Shown here one piece after another: positions 16,288-26,288 of a stretch of 32,024 nt of DNA. The stretch is from an uncultured Myxococcales bacterium (GTDB lineage Bacteria; Myxococcota_A; UBA9042), in NCBI GenBank assembly GCA_903850505.1, contig CAINLT010000497.1, positions 1-32,024 on the forward strand, read 5' to 3'. The translations under genes were made by a program, and so were the position numbers. The number at the start of each line of letters is the position of its first letter. Position 1 is the stretch's first letter. The notes under the pieces were generated by a model, which did not search any database, was not told the DNA's origin, and was given only the letters and a program-made list of their open reading frames with translations.

Positions 16288-17996
16288 GACGAGCGGCCCA
16301 CGGGCAGCGGCATCACGATGTCCGACAGCGTGACCCGCGACGTGCGGCCATGCTGTTCGCCGGGCAAGCCGATCTTGTAGTAGCGGCTGGCGTACTCGCG
16401 GACCATGCGTTCCGCGGAGAACGCCGGCGCGGTGGCAATCGCCGCGCGTTGGATAGCCCGCCACCCGTCCGGCTCGCCGTAGTACGCAGGCAGCACGCGG
16501 TTTTCCAGCGACTCGTACAGCGCGTTGGCGTCGCGATCATCGTCGCGTTCATCCCAGTCCTGACCGATCGCCCAGCCGTTGATGCCGTCGACGCAGCCTT
16601 CCGCCCACCAGCCGTCGAGGATCGACAGGTTTGGCACGCCGTTCAGCACGGCTTTCATGCCTGACGTTCCGCACGCTTCCAGCGGCCGCACCGGGTTGTT
16701 CAGCCACACGTCCACGCCAGCCGTCAGCTTGTGGCCCAGCCACATGTTGTAGTTCGGCAGGAAGCCCACGCGCAGATCGCCGCGCAACTTGAGCGACAGC
16801 GCCACCAGATCGCGGACCAGCTTGCGGCCTTCCGTGTCGTTCTGGTGCGCCTTGCCGGCGAACAGGATCTGCAGACGACCGCGGCCCAGCGCCAGCAGCC
16901 GATCGATGTCGCTGAAGATGAGCGTCGCGCGCTTATACGGGGCGACGCGGCGGGCAAAACCGAGCGTGAGGATCTCTGCGTCAAAGCCGAGCTGCGTCTC
17001 GCCGTTGGCGTATTCCACCAGTTCGCGCTTGGCGCGTCGGCGGGCGCGGTCAAAATCGTCCGGATCGATGAGCGCGATGTCCCGCAGCCGCTCCGGCTTG
17101 AAGCGCCAGCCTGGCAAGTAGTGGTCGTACAGGGCGCCCATTTCCGGCGCGACCCACGTGTCAAAGTGCACGCCGTTGGTCACCGCCTCGATCTTCACGT
17201 CGCGGAACAGCGTCGTCGCCACCCGCGCGTTGATGACCGACACGCCGTTCACCGTATCCGCCAGCGACGCGGCCAGCCACGCCATGTTCAGTTCCGTCTC
17301 GCCGCCCAGCAGCGCCACTTCTGGCGGAATGTACTTGCCGACCACACGCTGGACTTCCGCCAGCGAGAAGCGATCGTAGCCCGCCGCCACCGGCGTGTGC
17401 GTCGTGAAGTGCACGCGCTTGCGGGTCGCCTCGACGCTGCCGATGTCGCGCAGCATCGCCGCGGCAAAGAACGCGGTGTGACCTTCATTCAGGTGCGCGG
17501 ACAGGTCTTCCGTGACGCCCATCGCCTTCAGCACTTCATAACCGCCCAGGCCGAGAATGGCCTCCTGGCGCAGGCGATTCAGGTTGTCGCCGCCGTAGAG
17601 CAGGTTGGAGACCGGGCGCCACACGGGCGAGTTGCCGTCGATGTCCGTATCCAGGAACAGCACCGGCACCGTGTGACCGCTGCGGCCTTGCACGAGGCGC
17701 TTCCACGCGTGGATGCGGACGTTCTCGCCCTCAAACGCCATCTCGACCTGGATGCCGGTGTCTTCCAGCACATCGCTCGGCTCGCACATCGGAAAATCGA
17801 GGTGCTGCTCGCCGTACGCGTCGATCGACTGCTTGCCGTAGCCGCGCTTGTAGAACAGGGTCACGCAGATCAGCGGCACGCCAAGATCCGCGGCGGCTTT
17901 GACGTGGTCGCCTGCGAGGACGCCGAGGCCGCCAGAATACGTAGGAATCGCGGTGGTCAGGCCAATTTCAGCGGTCACGTAAGCGATGTGGTGCAT
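16284..17996 (-). CDS. glgP: Alpha-glucan phosphorylase (GT35, short archaeal/thermophile-type GlgP/MalP)
   Basis: This enzyme phosphorolyses the non-reducing ends of glycogen or maltodextrin to glucose-1-phosphate, using pyridoxal phosphate. The 570-aa protein opens MHHIAYVTAEIGLTTAIPTYSGGLGVLAGD, the compact form without the long N-terminal region of E. coli GlgP. It contains HLNEGHTAF, HFTTHTPVAAG, GVHFDTWVAP, and EACGTSGMKAVLNG with the PLP lysine at about 448. The start at 17996 has GGAG six bases upstream; in-frame extension to 18191 is Ser/Arg-rich and unlikely. It is first in a coupled pair with the GMC oxidoreductase. No other glycogen gene is nearby. Confidence 0.94.
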   Translation of the reverse strand: MHHIAYVTAEIGLTTAIPTYSGGLGVLAGDHVKAAADLGVPLICVTLFYKRGYGKQSIDAYGEQHLDFPMCEPSDVLEDTGIQVEMAFEGENVRIHAWKRLVQGRSGHTVPVLFLDTDIDGNSPVWRPVSNLLYGGDNLNRLRQEAILGLGGYEVLKAMGVTEDLSAHLNEGHTAFFAAAMLRDIGSVEATRKRVHFTTHTPVAAGYDRFSLAEVQRVVGKYIPPEVALLGGETELNMAWLAASLADTVNGVSVINARVATTLFRDVKIEAVTNGVHFDTWVAPEMGALYDHYLPGWRFKPERLRDIALIDPDDFDRARRRAKRELVEYANGETQLGFDAEILTLGFARRVAPYKRATLIFSDIDRLLALGRGRLQILFAGKAHQNDTEGRKLVRDLVALSLKLRGDLRVGFLPNYNMWLGHKLTAGVDVWLNNPVRPLEACGTSGMKAVLNGVPNLSILDGWWAEGCVDGINGWAIGQDWDERDDDRDANALYESLENRVLPAYYGEPDGWRAIQRAAIATAPAFSAERMVREYASRYYKIGLPGEQHGRTSRVTLSDIVMPLPVGRSS

Positions 17997-18021
17997 AGAA
18001 ACTCCAAGTGTCAGAACGTCA

Positions 18022-18027
18022 AGCGTA
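18022..18027 (-). promoter_or_regulatory. Candidate -10 element for the glucan phosphorylase gene
   Basis: On the minus strand, TG-C-TACGCT makes an extended -10 about 26 bases before the phosphorylase ATG. The same hexamer occurs in the candidate promoter at 9013. There is no good -35, so this is weak evidence. Confidence 0.22.
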
Positions 18028-18063
18028 GCACACGCTCGCCCGGGGAAAAGGTGCAGCTCCGTG

Positions 18064-18288
18064 TCATTTTGTCGGTGTTGCAGGTCGACCGGCGAGAGCG
18101 ACGAAATAGTACGCGGCGGACCACGCGCCCAGGCCTTTCCAGATGTCCGTCCACAGATCCATTCCGGTCGCGTGATCGCCAAGAATTCCAAAGATATGTC
18201 CGCCGCCGAGATAGACGTGCACGGCGGCGACCAGGAGGAACAGCCGGCGATCGCGCGTCCACGCGGGCAGGGGGAGGTGAAAAAGCAT
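18064..18288 (-). CDS. 74-aa predicted membrane protein
   Basis: A small protein of unknown function. After a short start (MLFHLPLPAWTRDRR) comes a hydrophobic segment (about residues 16-36, LFLLVAAVHVYLGGGHIFGI). A polar stretch with DLWTDIWKGLGA follows, then a second hydrophobic patch (about 55-66, AWSAAYYFVAL). The ATG has AAGGAC six bases upstream. Codon use resembles the neighbours, and the two-helix pattern looks like protein rather than noise. It precedes the glucan phosphorylase by 67 bp on the same strand, but a possible promoter lies between them. Confidence 0.7.
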   Translation of the reverse strand: MLFHLPLPAWTRDRRLFLLVAAVHVYLGGGHIFGILGDHATGMDLWTDIWKGLGAWSAAYYFVALAGRPATPTK

Positions 18289-18383
18289 GGTCAGGTCCTT
18301 GCCGCAACGGGAAGTGCAAAGTGCCGATCCGGCGCGCCAAGGTCAACCCGCCGCGCTGAAAAGGCGCTCTGCTCGCACGCGAA

Positions 18384-18402
18384 TGTGACGCGCGCGGTCA
18401 CA
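18384..18402. other. Inverted repeat TGTGAC-N7-GTCACA at the 3' end of the phosphoesterase gene
   Basis: A 6-bp inverted repeat with a 7-base GC spacer overlaps the stop codon of the metallophosphoesterase gene. It lies about 100 bp upstream of the 74-aa gene. It could be a stem-loop ending the mRNA or a dimeric-protein site, though no T-run follows. It is not a standard CRP site because the half-site spacing is wrong. Confidence 0.25.
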
Positions 18403-19972
18403 TGCCCGCGGGCTTCTTGATCCACAGGAGCATGTTGCGATCGGTCAGCAGGCCCTCGCCGAGGTTCACATCCCAGCCGGACGCGCGGTCCATCGTCATC
18501 AGCCGCAGCGCTTCTTGCGCCAGTTCGTTGGTCGGCTGACCGCCAATCTGCGCCGGCGTGTCAAAGGCCGTGAGCTTGGCAGCGATGAAGCCGTTGTCCG
18601 CGTCGATGAGCTCGATCAGCCGCATCTGCGACGGCCAATCGGCCAGCGACGCCGTCTGCACTTCAAAGAACGGCCGCACGACGTCCCCGTCCTTGGGCTG
18701 GTACCGCGTGATCCGGTTCACGTGGGAATGTCCCGCGAGATAGAACAGCACGTTCGGGTACTTGGACAGCTCGCGGCGGAACAGTTCGGGTGTCATCGTC
18801 CCGATCTGCGAAGTGCCAAACGCGTCGCCGCCGTCGCCAATGCCGCCTGAGCCGTGGTGCGCAACGACAACGGCGAAGTGACCCGCGGCCTGCGCCGCTT
18901 CCAGAAGAGGGCGAATCTGCTTCTCAAACACGTCCGCGTAGATGACGCCGTCCGATCCGCCGGTATGCGCGTTGCTGTCCAGCGCGATGATGTCCACCGG
19001 CTGATTGGCGACCGGCGTCGCGCGGTACTGGATGTACGGACTGTCCGCCGCGACGCTCGCCAGACCGTGCAAGTGCGGCCCCGGTCCGTCGGCCATCGCC
19101 TTCACTTCCGCCACGATCTCCGTCGCGTACAGCGGCAGCCGCAGCGCGTCGGCCGGCACTTCATCGGTCGTCACCGGCGCGCCGACTTGCCGGTAGTCCC
19201 GCGCGCCCATCACGGCGGTCGTCCCCGTTGCGAGCGCCCGTTCCGCCGCGTCGACCTTGTAGACGCCCGTCACCAGCACATCGTGGTTGCCGGTGACCCA
19301 ATACCACGGCACGTTCAGCCCCGCTGCGGTAAAGGCGCGCTTCTGCGGAAAGGTCAGCCCCGGCTTGTCGCCATCGTCCGCGCCGCTGTCGCATTCCACC
19401 GGCCCGCCATTGAGCACTTTGCCAAACCACTGCATCTCGTTGCGCTGCGCGTTGTCGACGTTGTCGCCGCCCGTCAGGACAAAATCCAGCGGCAGGCTCG
19501 CGTGCAGCGCATTCACCGCGCGTACCGCTGCATCCAGCGTGTGACAGCCATAGCCTTCCTGCGGCCGGAACGCGCCGTCCGTCGTCCCCGCCGCGTCAAA
19601 CACGCAGTTGCGCGCCGGCGATTCGTCGTCGACAAGCTGCGTATCCGTCAGGTGCACAAAGCGCACGAGCGTGTGCGGATTGGCGCCCATCGCGGGCGGC
19701 GGCGCGCTGTCCGCCGTCAGCGGCTGATGCGGCTCGCCGGCCAGCACCACCGTCTCCCCGAACATCTGGCTCAGCAGCGTCAGGACGTCCGCCGGAACGC
19801 GCGGGTCCTCGACGGTTGGCACGTCGACGTGGTGGCCCAGACCGCGGCGGCCTTGGGTCGACAGCAGCGTCGTGCCATCGACAGCGGGCGTCGTGTCCGG
19901 CGTCGGCGAGGATTGGCAGGCCGGCAGCAGCAGCGCGGTCGTGACGAACACCGGAAGAATGCGCAGGAACAT
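18398..19972 (-). CDS. Calcineurin-like metallophosphoesterase, predicted lipoprotein
   Basis: A 524-aa lipoprotein (MFLRILPVFVTTALLLPAC, lipidated Cys19) with a two-metal phosphoesterase core. Motifs in order are VHLTDTQLVDD (motif I, with Gln where His is usual in D-x-H), TGGDNVDN, TGNHD, VVVAHHG and LAGHSHVNRI. These give all five metal-binding blocks, with a DxQ variant in the first. An insert between the GDxxD and GNHD blocks carries acidic residues (CDSGADDGDKPG). It is probably anchored in the envelope and acts on an extracytoplasmic phosphoester or nucleotide; the substrate is unknown. The ATG at 19972 has GAGG at a suitable distance; the upstream in-frame start at 20005 would disrupt the signal peptide. 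It is separate from neighbours by about 220 bp upstream. Confidence 0.88.
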   Translation of the reverse strand: MFLRILPVFVTTALLLPACQSSPTPDTTPAVDGTTLLSTQGRRGLGHHVDVPTVEDPRVPADVLTLLSQMFGETVVLAGEPHQPLTADSAPPPAMGANPHTLVRFVHLTDTQLVDDESPARNCVFDAAGTTDGAFRPQEGYGCHTLDAAVRAVNALHASLPLDFVLTGGDNVDNAQRNEMQWFGKVLNGGPVECDSGADDGDKPGLTFPQKRAFTAAGLNVPWYWVTGNHDVLVTGVYKVDAAERALATGTTAVMGARDYRQVGAPVTTDEVPADALRLPLYATEIVAEVKAMADGPGPHLHGLASVAADSPYIQYRATPVANQPVDIIALDSNAHTGGSDGVIYADVFEKQIRPLLEAAQAAGHFAVVVAHHGSGGIGDGGDAFGTSQIGTMTPELFRRELSKYPNVLFYLAGHSHVNRITRYQPKDGDVVRPFFEVQTASLADWPSQMRLIELIDADNGFIAAKLTAFDTPAQIGGQPTNELAQEALRLMTMDRASGWDVNLGEGLLTDRNMLLWIKKPAGM

Positions 19973-20194
19973 GACGGCCTCGTGACGGCCACGCGACGAA
20001 AGCATGGCGCGACAAAACTACGCGATGTGCGGCGCGCTGGCGAGCAGTGGTTAGCGCCAACGAGAACAACTCGGCATTCCAGATTTTTCGGTCGGCGCCC
20101 TTTGCTTGTCGCCGGGTCGCCAAGCGCGCCCGCCTGCGGCGATACGCGCGGCGACACAAGCTGGTCGCGGACCGAATTGATTCGACTCGGGCCC
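19973..20194 (-). other. 222-bp intergenic region upstream of the phosphoesterase gene
   Basis: It lies between the outer-membrane lipoprotein gene and the phosphoesterase gene, both on the minus strand. It presumably holds a terminator for the first and a promoter for the second. No convincing hairpin with a T-run and no well-matched -35/-10 pair was found. Confidence 0.3.
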
Positions 20195-21082
20195 TTACGG
20201 CGCAGTCGGCGACACCGCTTCGGCGGGCATCACCGGCTCCTGCGGCGGCGTCTCGGGCTCAGGCGGCAGCTCGTCCATCGCCGGGTCGCCCGCGTGCCAG
20301 TGCACGAACCGGCGCGTGACGTGGTAGCTCGGCAGGTTGAACTGCACGCCAACGGACAGCAGGAACGTCGGCACCGTGTAGTTCGTCGTCACGCTGCCCT
20401 GCAGTTGCCGATCGAGCGTCACGTTGGAGTTTGCCCCCGTCAGGTCGACCGTCGTGCCGTTGGCGCCGATCGGCATGGTGATCGACTCGTACTGGCTCTC
20501 CGAGTGCGACAGCCGCGCCAGCATTTCCACGTAGCCGTGACACCAGCCCGTCAATTCCACCTGCGCGCCGAGCGCCGCGTAGATCCCGCTGGCGTCGCGC
20601 CGCGCCGTGTAGTTGATCGTGTCGTCGGGCGTGACGTTGTGGCCGGCGATGACGGTGTTTTGCGTCGGATGCGTCGTGAACGACACGCCCGTATTCAGGA
20701 TCATCGCGCCCAGGCCGGCGAGCAGCCACCAACGCCGCCCCGGTTCATCGACGATCAGGTGCTTGTAGAGCAGGTCCGCCTGGATGAACTCGACGTTGTT
20801 GTTGCCCAGCAGCGCCGGCGCCATCGACGCGCGCATGAACGGCAGGTCCATCGCCAGCAGGATCTGCGTCACCGTGCCGATGTCCTGAATCCGCCCGGAA
20901 TCGCTGCCAACGTGGACGGGCATCGACGTGCCGCTGGGATCGCGCGCGATGAAGTCCGTGCCGGAAAACGACCAGCCGCCGCGCACCCAAGGCAGCACCG
21001 CGGTTTGCTGAATGCCGGTCGCGCACCCGACCTGCAACGTGAGCGCCAGCGACAGCGTGATCAGCAGGCGCGCGCGCGTCAT
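20195..21082 (-). CDS. Predicted outer-membrane lipoprotein with beta-barrel-like strands
   Basis: A 295-aa exported protein; MTRARLLITLSLALTLQVGC gives a lipobox with Cys20. The rest alternates hydrophobic and polar residues with aromatic ends, in strand-like stretches such as GIYAALGAQVELTGWCHGYV and VPTFLLSVGVQFNL. Together with Asn/Thr-rich loops, this suggests an outer-membrane barrel or similar beta protein. The C-terminus is Pro/Glu-rich (PPEPETPPQEPV) and probably unstructured. No family is recognised. It starts 3 bp after the YbjN-like gene, implying an operon. Confidence 0.75.
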   Translation of the reverse strand: MTRARLLITLSLALTLQVGCATGIQQTAVLPWVRGGWSFSGTDFIARDPSGTSMPVHVGSDSGRIQDIGTVTQILLAMDLPFMRASMAPALLGNNNVEFIQADLLYKHLIVDEPGRRWWLLAGLGAMILNTGVSFTTHPTQNTVIAGHNVTPDDTINYTARRDASGIYAALGAQVELTGWCHGYVEMLARLSHSESQYESITMPIGANGTTVDLTGANSNVTLDRQLQGSVTTNYTVPTFLLSVGVQFNLPSYHVTRRFVHWHAGDPAMDELPPEPETPPQEPVMPAEAVSPTAP

Positions 21083-21085
21083 GGC

Positions 21086-21610
21086 TCAGGCCTCGTCCAG
21101 GCTTGTGATCAGGCGCGGTCGCGGCGGCTGCAGGTCAGACGGCGGCGCATCCGGATCCGTCGGCCGCTCCGGACTGCCGCCTTCCAGCCAGCCCGAGATC
21201 GCCGCGTACTCCCAAATCATGTCTTCCAGCGCCGGCAGCACCTGTTCCGGCGGCATGCTGTCCAGCGGCACGCGTTTGCACAGCGCCAGCGCCAATTCGT
21301 CCTCGTTCAGCGGCATCAGGCCGACCGCGCAGGTCATCAGCTTGGAATTCAGGCCAAAAAGCGCCGCGCCACCGCTTTCGCCGCGCGCGTCCTGCCAATC
21401 GCCCAGCACCACGGCCAGCAACAGCGTCGGCACCTGATGGTGCGGATCGGCGGCTTCCACGACAACCAGGATCGTCGCGTCGTGCGCCGGGTGGACAAAC
21501 GACAGCGCCGCCGCCGCTGGGTCGGGCTCCACGTCAAACACCACGTCAGCCATGCTGGCGGCCAGCGCGAGCTGGATGGATTCAAGGGCGACTGTGGCAT
21601 CAAAAGGCAT
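21086..21610 (-). CDS. YbjN/secretion-chaperone-like protein
   Basis: A 174-aa cytoplasmic protein resembling the YbjN/CesT-like alpha-beta fold. It has an N-terminal helix (VALESIQLALAAS), a central beta-sheet and an NEDELALALCKRVPLDSMPP segment. That segment recalls the usual hydrophobic strand followed by a 'lpleglt' turn. A long C-terminal helix (VLPALEDMIWEYAA) and a disordered Pro-rich tail end it. The start at 21610 is supported by GGAG seven bases upstream; an in-frame start at 21661 has none. It is divergent from guaB and leads into the outer-membrane lipoprotein gene, so it might assist export of that partner. The fold assignment is tentative. Confidence 0.65.
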   Translation of the reverse strand: MPFDATVALESIQLALAASMADVVFDVEPDPAAAALSFVHPAHDATILVVVEAADPHHQVPTLLLAVVLGDWQDARGESGGAALFGLNSKLMTCAVGLMPLNEDELALALCKRVPLDSMPPEQVLPALEDMIWEYAAISGWLEGGSPERPTDPDAPPSDLQPPRPRLITSLDEA

Positions 21611-23217
<1,607 letters not shown>

Positions 23218-23232
23218 GAGGCCGTGTTGGCC

Positions 23233-24672
23233 ATGTCCAGACCGTCCGTGATCAACATCGCGCTGGCGGTGTTGACGCTGTGGCTGCCGCGCCACGCGCT
23301 GGCTGCGGATCGCTGGGCGATTCCGCCCGGTCAGGAAGCCGTGCTGGAAAAGGCGCTCGCGCCGACGGCGGCGTGGCCCAAAGGCTGGACGTTCACCGGC
23401 GCGAACATTGATCACGGCGCCATTGACGCGCGCTACCGCGATCCGAAAGGCCTCGGCTTGGGCGTGCGCCTGCAGCATCCGCAGTATGTCGGCGGGCCGC
23501 GGCAGGCGGGCCAGTTTGAGATCGCCAGCATTTCCGCAGAACTGCCCGACGACGTTGTCGCGCAAATCAAGGTGCAGCTGGCCAAAGTGCCGGAGTTCAA
23601 GTGGCTGCCGCTGCACGATCGCGAGGGCGACGCCGCGACGGCCGAGCCAGCGGACGCGACGGGCACCGCGCAGGCAGTCAACGGTGTGCAGGCGCGCGGC
23701 GATGCGCTGATCGCGGCCAATCAGGCGGACCAACTGCTGCCGCTTCTGGCGCAGGACAAGACGATCGACTGCGCGACGCGCCAGCACTGGGTGGTTGGGC
23801 TCATTGCGACGCAGAAGCCGACGCTTTTTGGCGTGGCCAATGACCTCGCGCGGCAGGCGCCCGCGTGTCCCAAGGCGCAGCAGACGGTGGCGCGCTGGAC
23901 CGCGACGCTGGGCAAGCCGGCGCAGGGCGAGGCGATCCTGCGCGAGGTGCAGCAGGCGGGCGGCGATGACCCGCTCGTCGCCGTGGACCTCGCGCTGCTG
24001 ATGCGGCAGCAGGCGCGCTGCGGCGATGCGCTGGCCGTGCTTGGCAAGCTGGACCTGGCGAAAGTGCCGGGGATCGCGTCGGAGTTGGCGCGGCTCTCGC
24101 GGATCTACATCGATTGCCCGGACAAGGCGGTGCTCGCCGCGATGCGCCAGCGCGCCGATGCCGCGCAGCCGGATTTGATCGCCGCGTTCATCGTGGGGTC
24201 GATCCTGCACCACGACGGCGCGTGGCAGGAGTCCGACACGTACCTCCTGCGCGCTGAGCCGCTGATGAAAGTGGAGCCGCGCGAGTACCTGTATCGGGCG
24301 ATGAACGCGTGGCACGAGGGCCGGCAGGCGGACGCCGAGCAGTTGGTCGGGCACGCAGCGACGATGGGTGGCACGGATCCCGACGTGCTGTATTGCCGCG
24401 CGATGATCTTCGCTGAACGCAATACCGCACAGGCGATCGCCGACCTGCAGGCGTATGACAAGGCGATGGCCGGCACGCTGGACAAGACGCCGGGCAAGCA
24501 GGCGCACGTTTCTGAGATCCTCGCGGAGCTGCAGGCGTGCCAAGGCGCCAAGGATCTGCAGCGTTGCCGCCAACTGCGGCAGGTGAGCCGGTTCACGGTG
24601 CGCTGGCTGCCCGCGCTTGTCGTGCTGGCGCTGGGTGTCTTTGCCGTGCTGCGGTGGCGCCGCCGGCGATGA
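23233..24672 (+). CDS. Periplasmic helical-repeat (TPR-like) protein with C-terminal membrane anchor
   Basis: A 479-aa protein of unknown function. The signal peptide ends RHALA before ADRW. A small alpha/beta N-terminal domain (about 25-135) contains WTFTGANIDHGAIDARYRDP. Residues about 150-430 form degenerate helical repeats of TPR type, such as KPAQGEAILREVQQAGGDDP and RQADAEQLVGHAATMGGTDP. One transmembrane helix precedes a basic tail (WLPALVVLALGVFAVLRWRRRR region), so the protein is anchored with repeats outside the cytoplasm. A strong AGGAGG (23216-23221) overlaps the guaB stop and could serve GTG 23224, TTG 23227 or ATG 23233; the ATG is preferred. The next gene overlaps by ATGA, so the two products probably act together. 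Confidence 0.8.
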   Translation: MSRPSVINIALAVLTLWLPRHALAADRWAIPPGQEAVLEKALAPTAAWPKGWTFTGANIDHGAIDARYRDPKGLGLGVRLQHPQYVGGPRQAGQFEIASISAELPDDVVAQIKVQLAKVPEFKWLPLHDREGDAATAEPADATGTAQAVNGVQARGDALIAANQADQLLPLLAQDKTIDCATRQHWVVGLIATQKPTLFGVANDLARQAPACPKAQQTVARWTATLGKPAQGEAILREVQQAGGDDPLVAVDLALLMRQQARCGDALAVLGKLDLAKVPGIASELARLSRIYIDCPDKAVLAAMRQRADAAQPDLIAAFIVGSILHHDGAWQESDTYLLRAEPLMKVEPREYLYRAMNAWHEGRQADAEQLVGHAATMGGTDPDVLYCRAMIFAERNTAQAIADLQAYDKAMAGTLDKTPGKQAHVSEILAELQACQGAKDLQRCRQLRQVSRFTVRWLPALVVLALGVFAVLRWRRRR

Positions 24673-26288
24673 ACGCTGCCACGCGGCTCATCGATTACGC
24701 TGGAGAAGTGCCAACTGGCTTGGCCGCGCAGATGACGTGGTGGTCGCCGACTGACGCCGGGCAGTTCGGCGTCGCGGCGCTGGGCCTCCTCCTGGCTCTG
24801 TTGGCCCTGCCGCGCGTCGCCGTGACCGTTGCAGATACCCTTCGGCGCCTCCCGCGTCCGTACCGGCGCGCCGTGCTCGTCGCGCTTGGGCTCGCGCTGC
24901 TCGTGCGGCTGCTCGTGCCCGCGCGCCTGGTCCTGCTGTTCTCCGGCTACGAGCTGGTCGAGCGTTCCGCCGTCCTGACCGGCGTGCACCGCTATGGCGC
25001 GGGCGCCCAAGTGCTCCACCGGTTGCTGTTCCTGTTCCTCCCGCCCGATCACGCGACGCTCATTTTGCTGCACCGCGTGACCGCCTGGCTGGCCCTCTGG
25101 CCGCTGCTCGCGTGGTTTGCCCGCTGGCGTCCGCCGCCGCGCGCGCTCGTGTTTGCCGCGCTGGGTCTCGCGCTGCTGCCGCTGCTGGTACGCGACGCGG
25201 CGACGGAGAGCATCCTGGTGCCCGGTTCGCTGTGGCTGTGGTCGGGGCTGCTGCTGCTGGATGCGCCGCCCGATGGCCAGCGCGCGGGCGATCACTGGCG
25301 CGCGATGGTCCTGGTGGCGGCGGCAGCCCTGACGCGGCCGGAGTTGCTGATCGTCGCGCCGGTCCTCGGCTTGCTTGTCGTGCGACGCCGTGGTGTGCGC
25401 TTGACCTGGCCGCGCGCGGGGCTGGCGCTGCTGTTCCTCGTGCTGGTCTCGCCGCAGCTTTGGCACACGGTCGAGCGGATGCTGCAGGACGCGGCGCAGG
25501 GGACCAATCGCCTGCACAAGCTGTTCCCGCTCGGTCCGCTGGCGGTGGTGGGCAGCTTCCTGCCGTTTTGGCCGCTGGCGTTTCCGCTGGCGTGGACGCT
25601 GCTGGCGCTGCGCAGCCTGTGGCGGCCGACCGAACAAGGGGCGTGGCGACGGCAACTCGCGGTGGCGACGTACCTCTGGGTGTTTGCGCTGCTCGTCGAC
25701 TTGCCGCAGACGTCCGTGCCGCGGCTGGAGGCGCCGTTGGCGGCGCTGTGGCTGCTCCTGGGCGCGTGGCAGCTGGCCGAACTGCCGCCCTTGACCCAGC
25801 GCTGGGCGGGCGCGCTGGTTGTCCTGACGACGCTGCCGACGCTGTGGCTGTTCGCGCCGACCAACGAGGATGACGCCGAGCACTTCACGCGCGCCGCGTT
25901 GGCGCAGCTGCCCACGGAAGGCGCCTGCCTTGTGACGCTGCACGAATCCGATCCGCCCGACAAAGGCAAAGTGCAGCGGGCCTTTCCGGATTATCTGCTG
26001 CGCCCGCCGCACAGGACCGCCAAGCGTTATGCGATGGCGCAGTGGCAGGAGGCCGGTGCGCCGCAGTGTCGGGCGGGGACGTTCCTGCTCATCGAGCACC
26101 GCTGCTACGCGATTTTTCATCACCCGGTGAACGCGCCCGCGCTGCTGCCGATTTGCACCGACACGCTGGCCCAGCACGCATGGCAGCCTGTGCTCCAGAC
26201 GTCCGCGCCGAACCATGGCCAGAACGAGTACGGTTGGTATCCGGACGTCCCGGCGTTTCAGCTGGGGCTCTACCGCATGCGGCCGTGA
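24669..26288 (+). CDS. Polytopic membrane protein, possible GT-C-type glycosyltransferase
   Basis: A 539-aa integral membrane protein with roughly ten hydrophobic helices over residues 34-445. Examples are VAALGLLLALLALPRVAV, VLVALGLALLVRLLVPA and ALVFAALGLALLPLLV. A soluble C-terminal domain (about 400-539) has several Cys and His residues. The first extracytoplasmic loop contains GYELVERSAVLTGVHRYG. The helix count, loop size and Arg/Pro-containing loops resemble GT-C lipid-linked-sugar transferases such as PMT/ArnT, but the usual acidic pair is not obvious, so the family is uncertain. The start ATG overlaps the stop of the TPR-like gene (ATGA), indicating translational coupling. Confidence 0.75.
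   Translation: MNAATRLIDYAGEVPTGLAAQMTWWSPTDAGQFGVAALGLLLALLALPRVAVTVADTLRRLPRPYRRAVLVALGLALLVRLLVPARLVLLFSGYELVERSAVLTGVHRYGAGAQVLHRLLFLFLPPDHATLILLHRVTAWLALWPLLAWFARWRPPPRALVFAALGLALLPLLVRDAATESILVPGSLWLWSGLLLLDAPPDGQRAGDHWRAMVLVAAAALTRPELLIVAPVLGLLVVRRRGVRLTWPRAGLALLFLVLVSPQLWHTVERMLQDAAQGTNRLHKLFPLGPLAVVGSFLPFWPLAFPLAWTLLALRSLWRPTEQGAWRRQLAVATYLWVFALLVDLPQTSVPRLEAPLAALWLLLGAWQLAELPPLTQRWAGALVVLTTLPTLWLFAPTNEDDAEHFTRAALAQLPTEGACLVTLHESDPPDKGKVQRAFPDYLLRPPHRTAKRYAMAQWQEAGAPQCRAGTFLLIEHRCYAIFHHPVNAPALLPICTDTLAQHAWQPVLQTSAPNHGQNEYGWYPDVPAFQLGLYRMRP

Noticed and set aside
17997..18191. N-terminal extension of the glucan phosphorylase
   Set aside because: The extra 65 residues are Arg/Ser-rich and cross the neighbouring gene, while the ATG at 17996 has a good ribosome-binding site and the family's normal N-terminus.
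18384..18402. CRP-type binding site
   Set aside because: The half-sites TGTGA and TCACA are 9 bases apart rather than 6, and the position is at a gene's 3' end.
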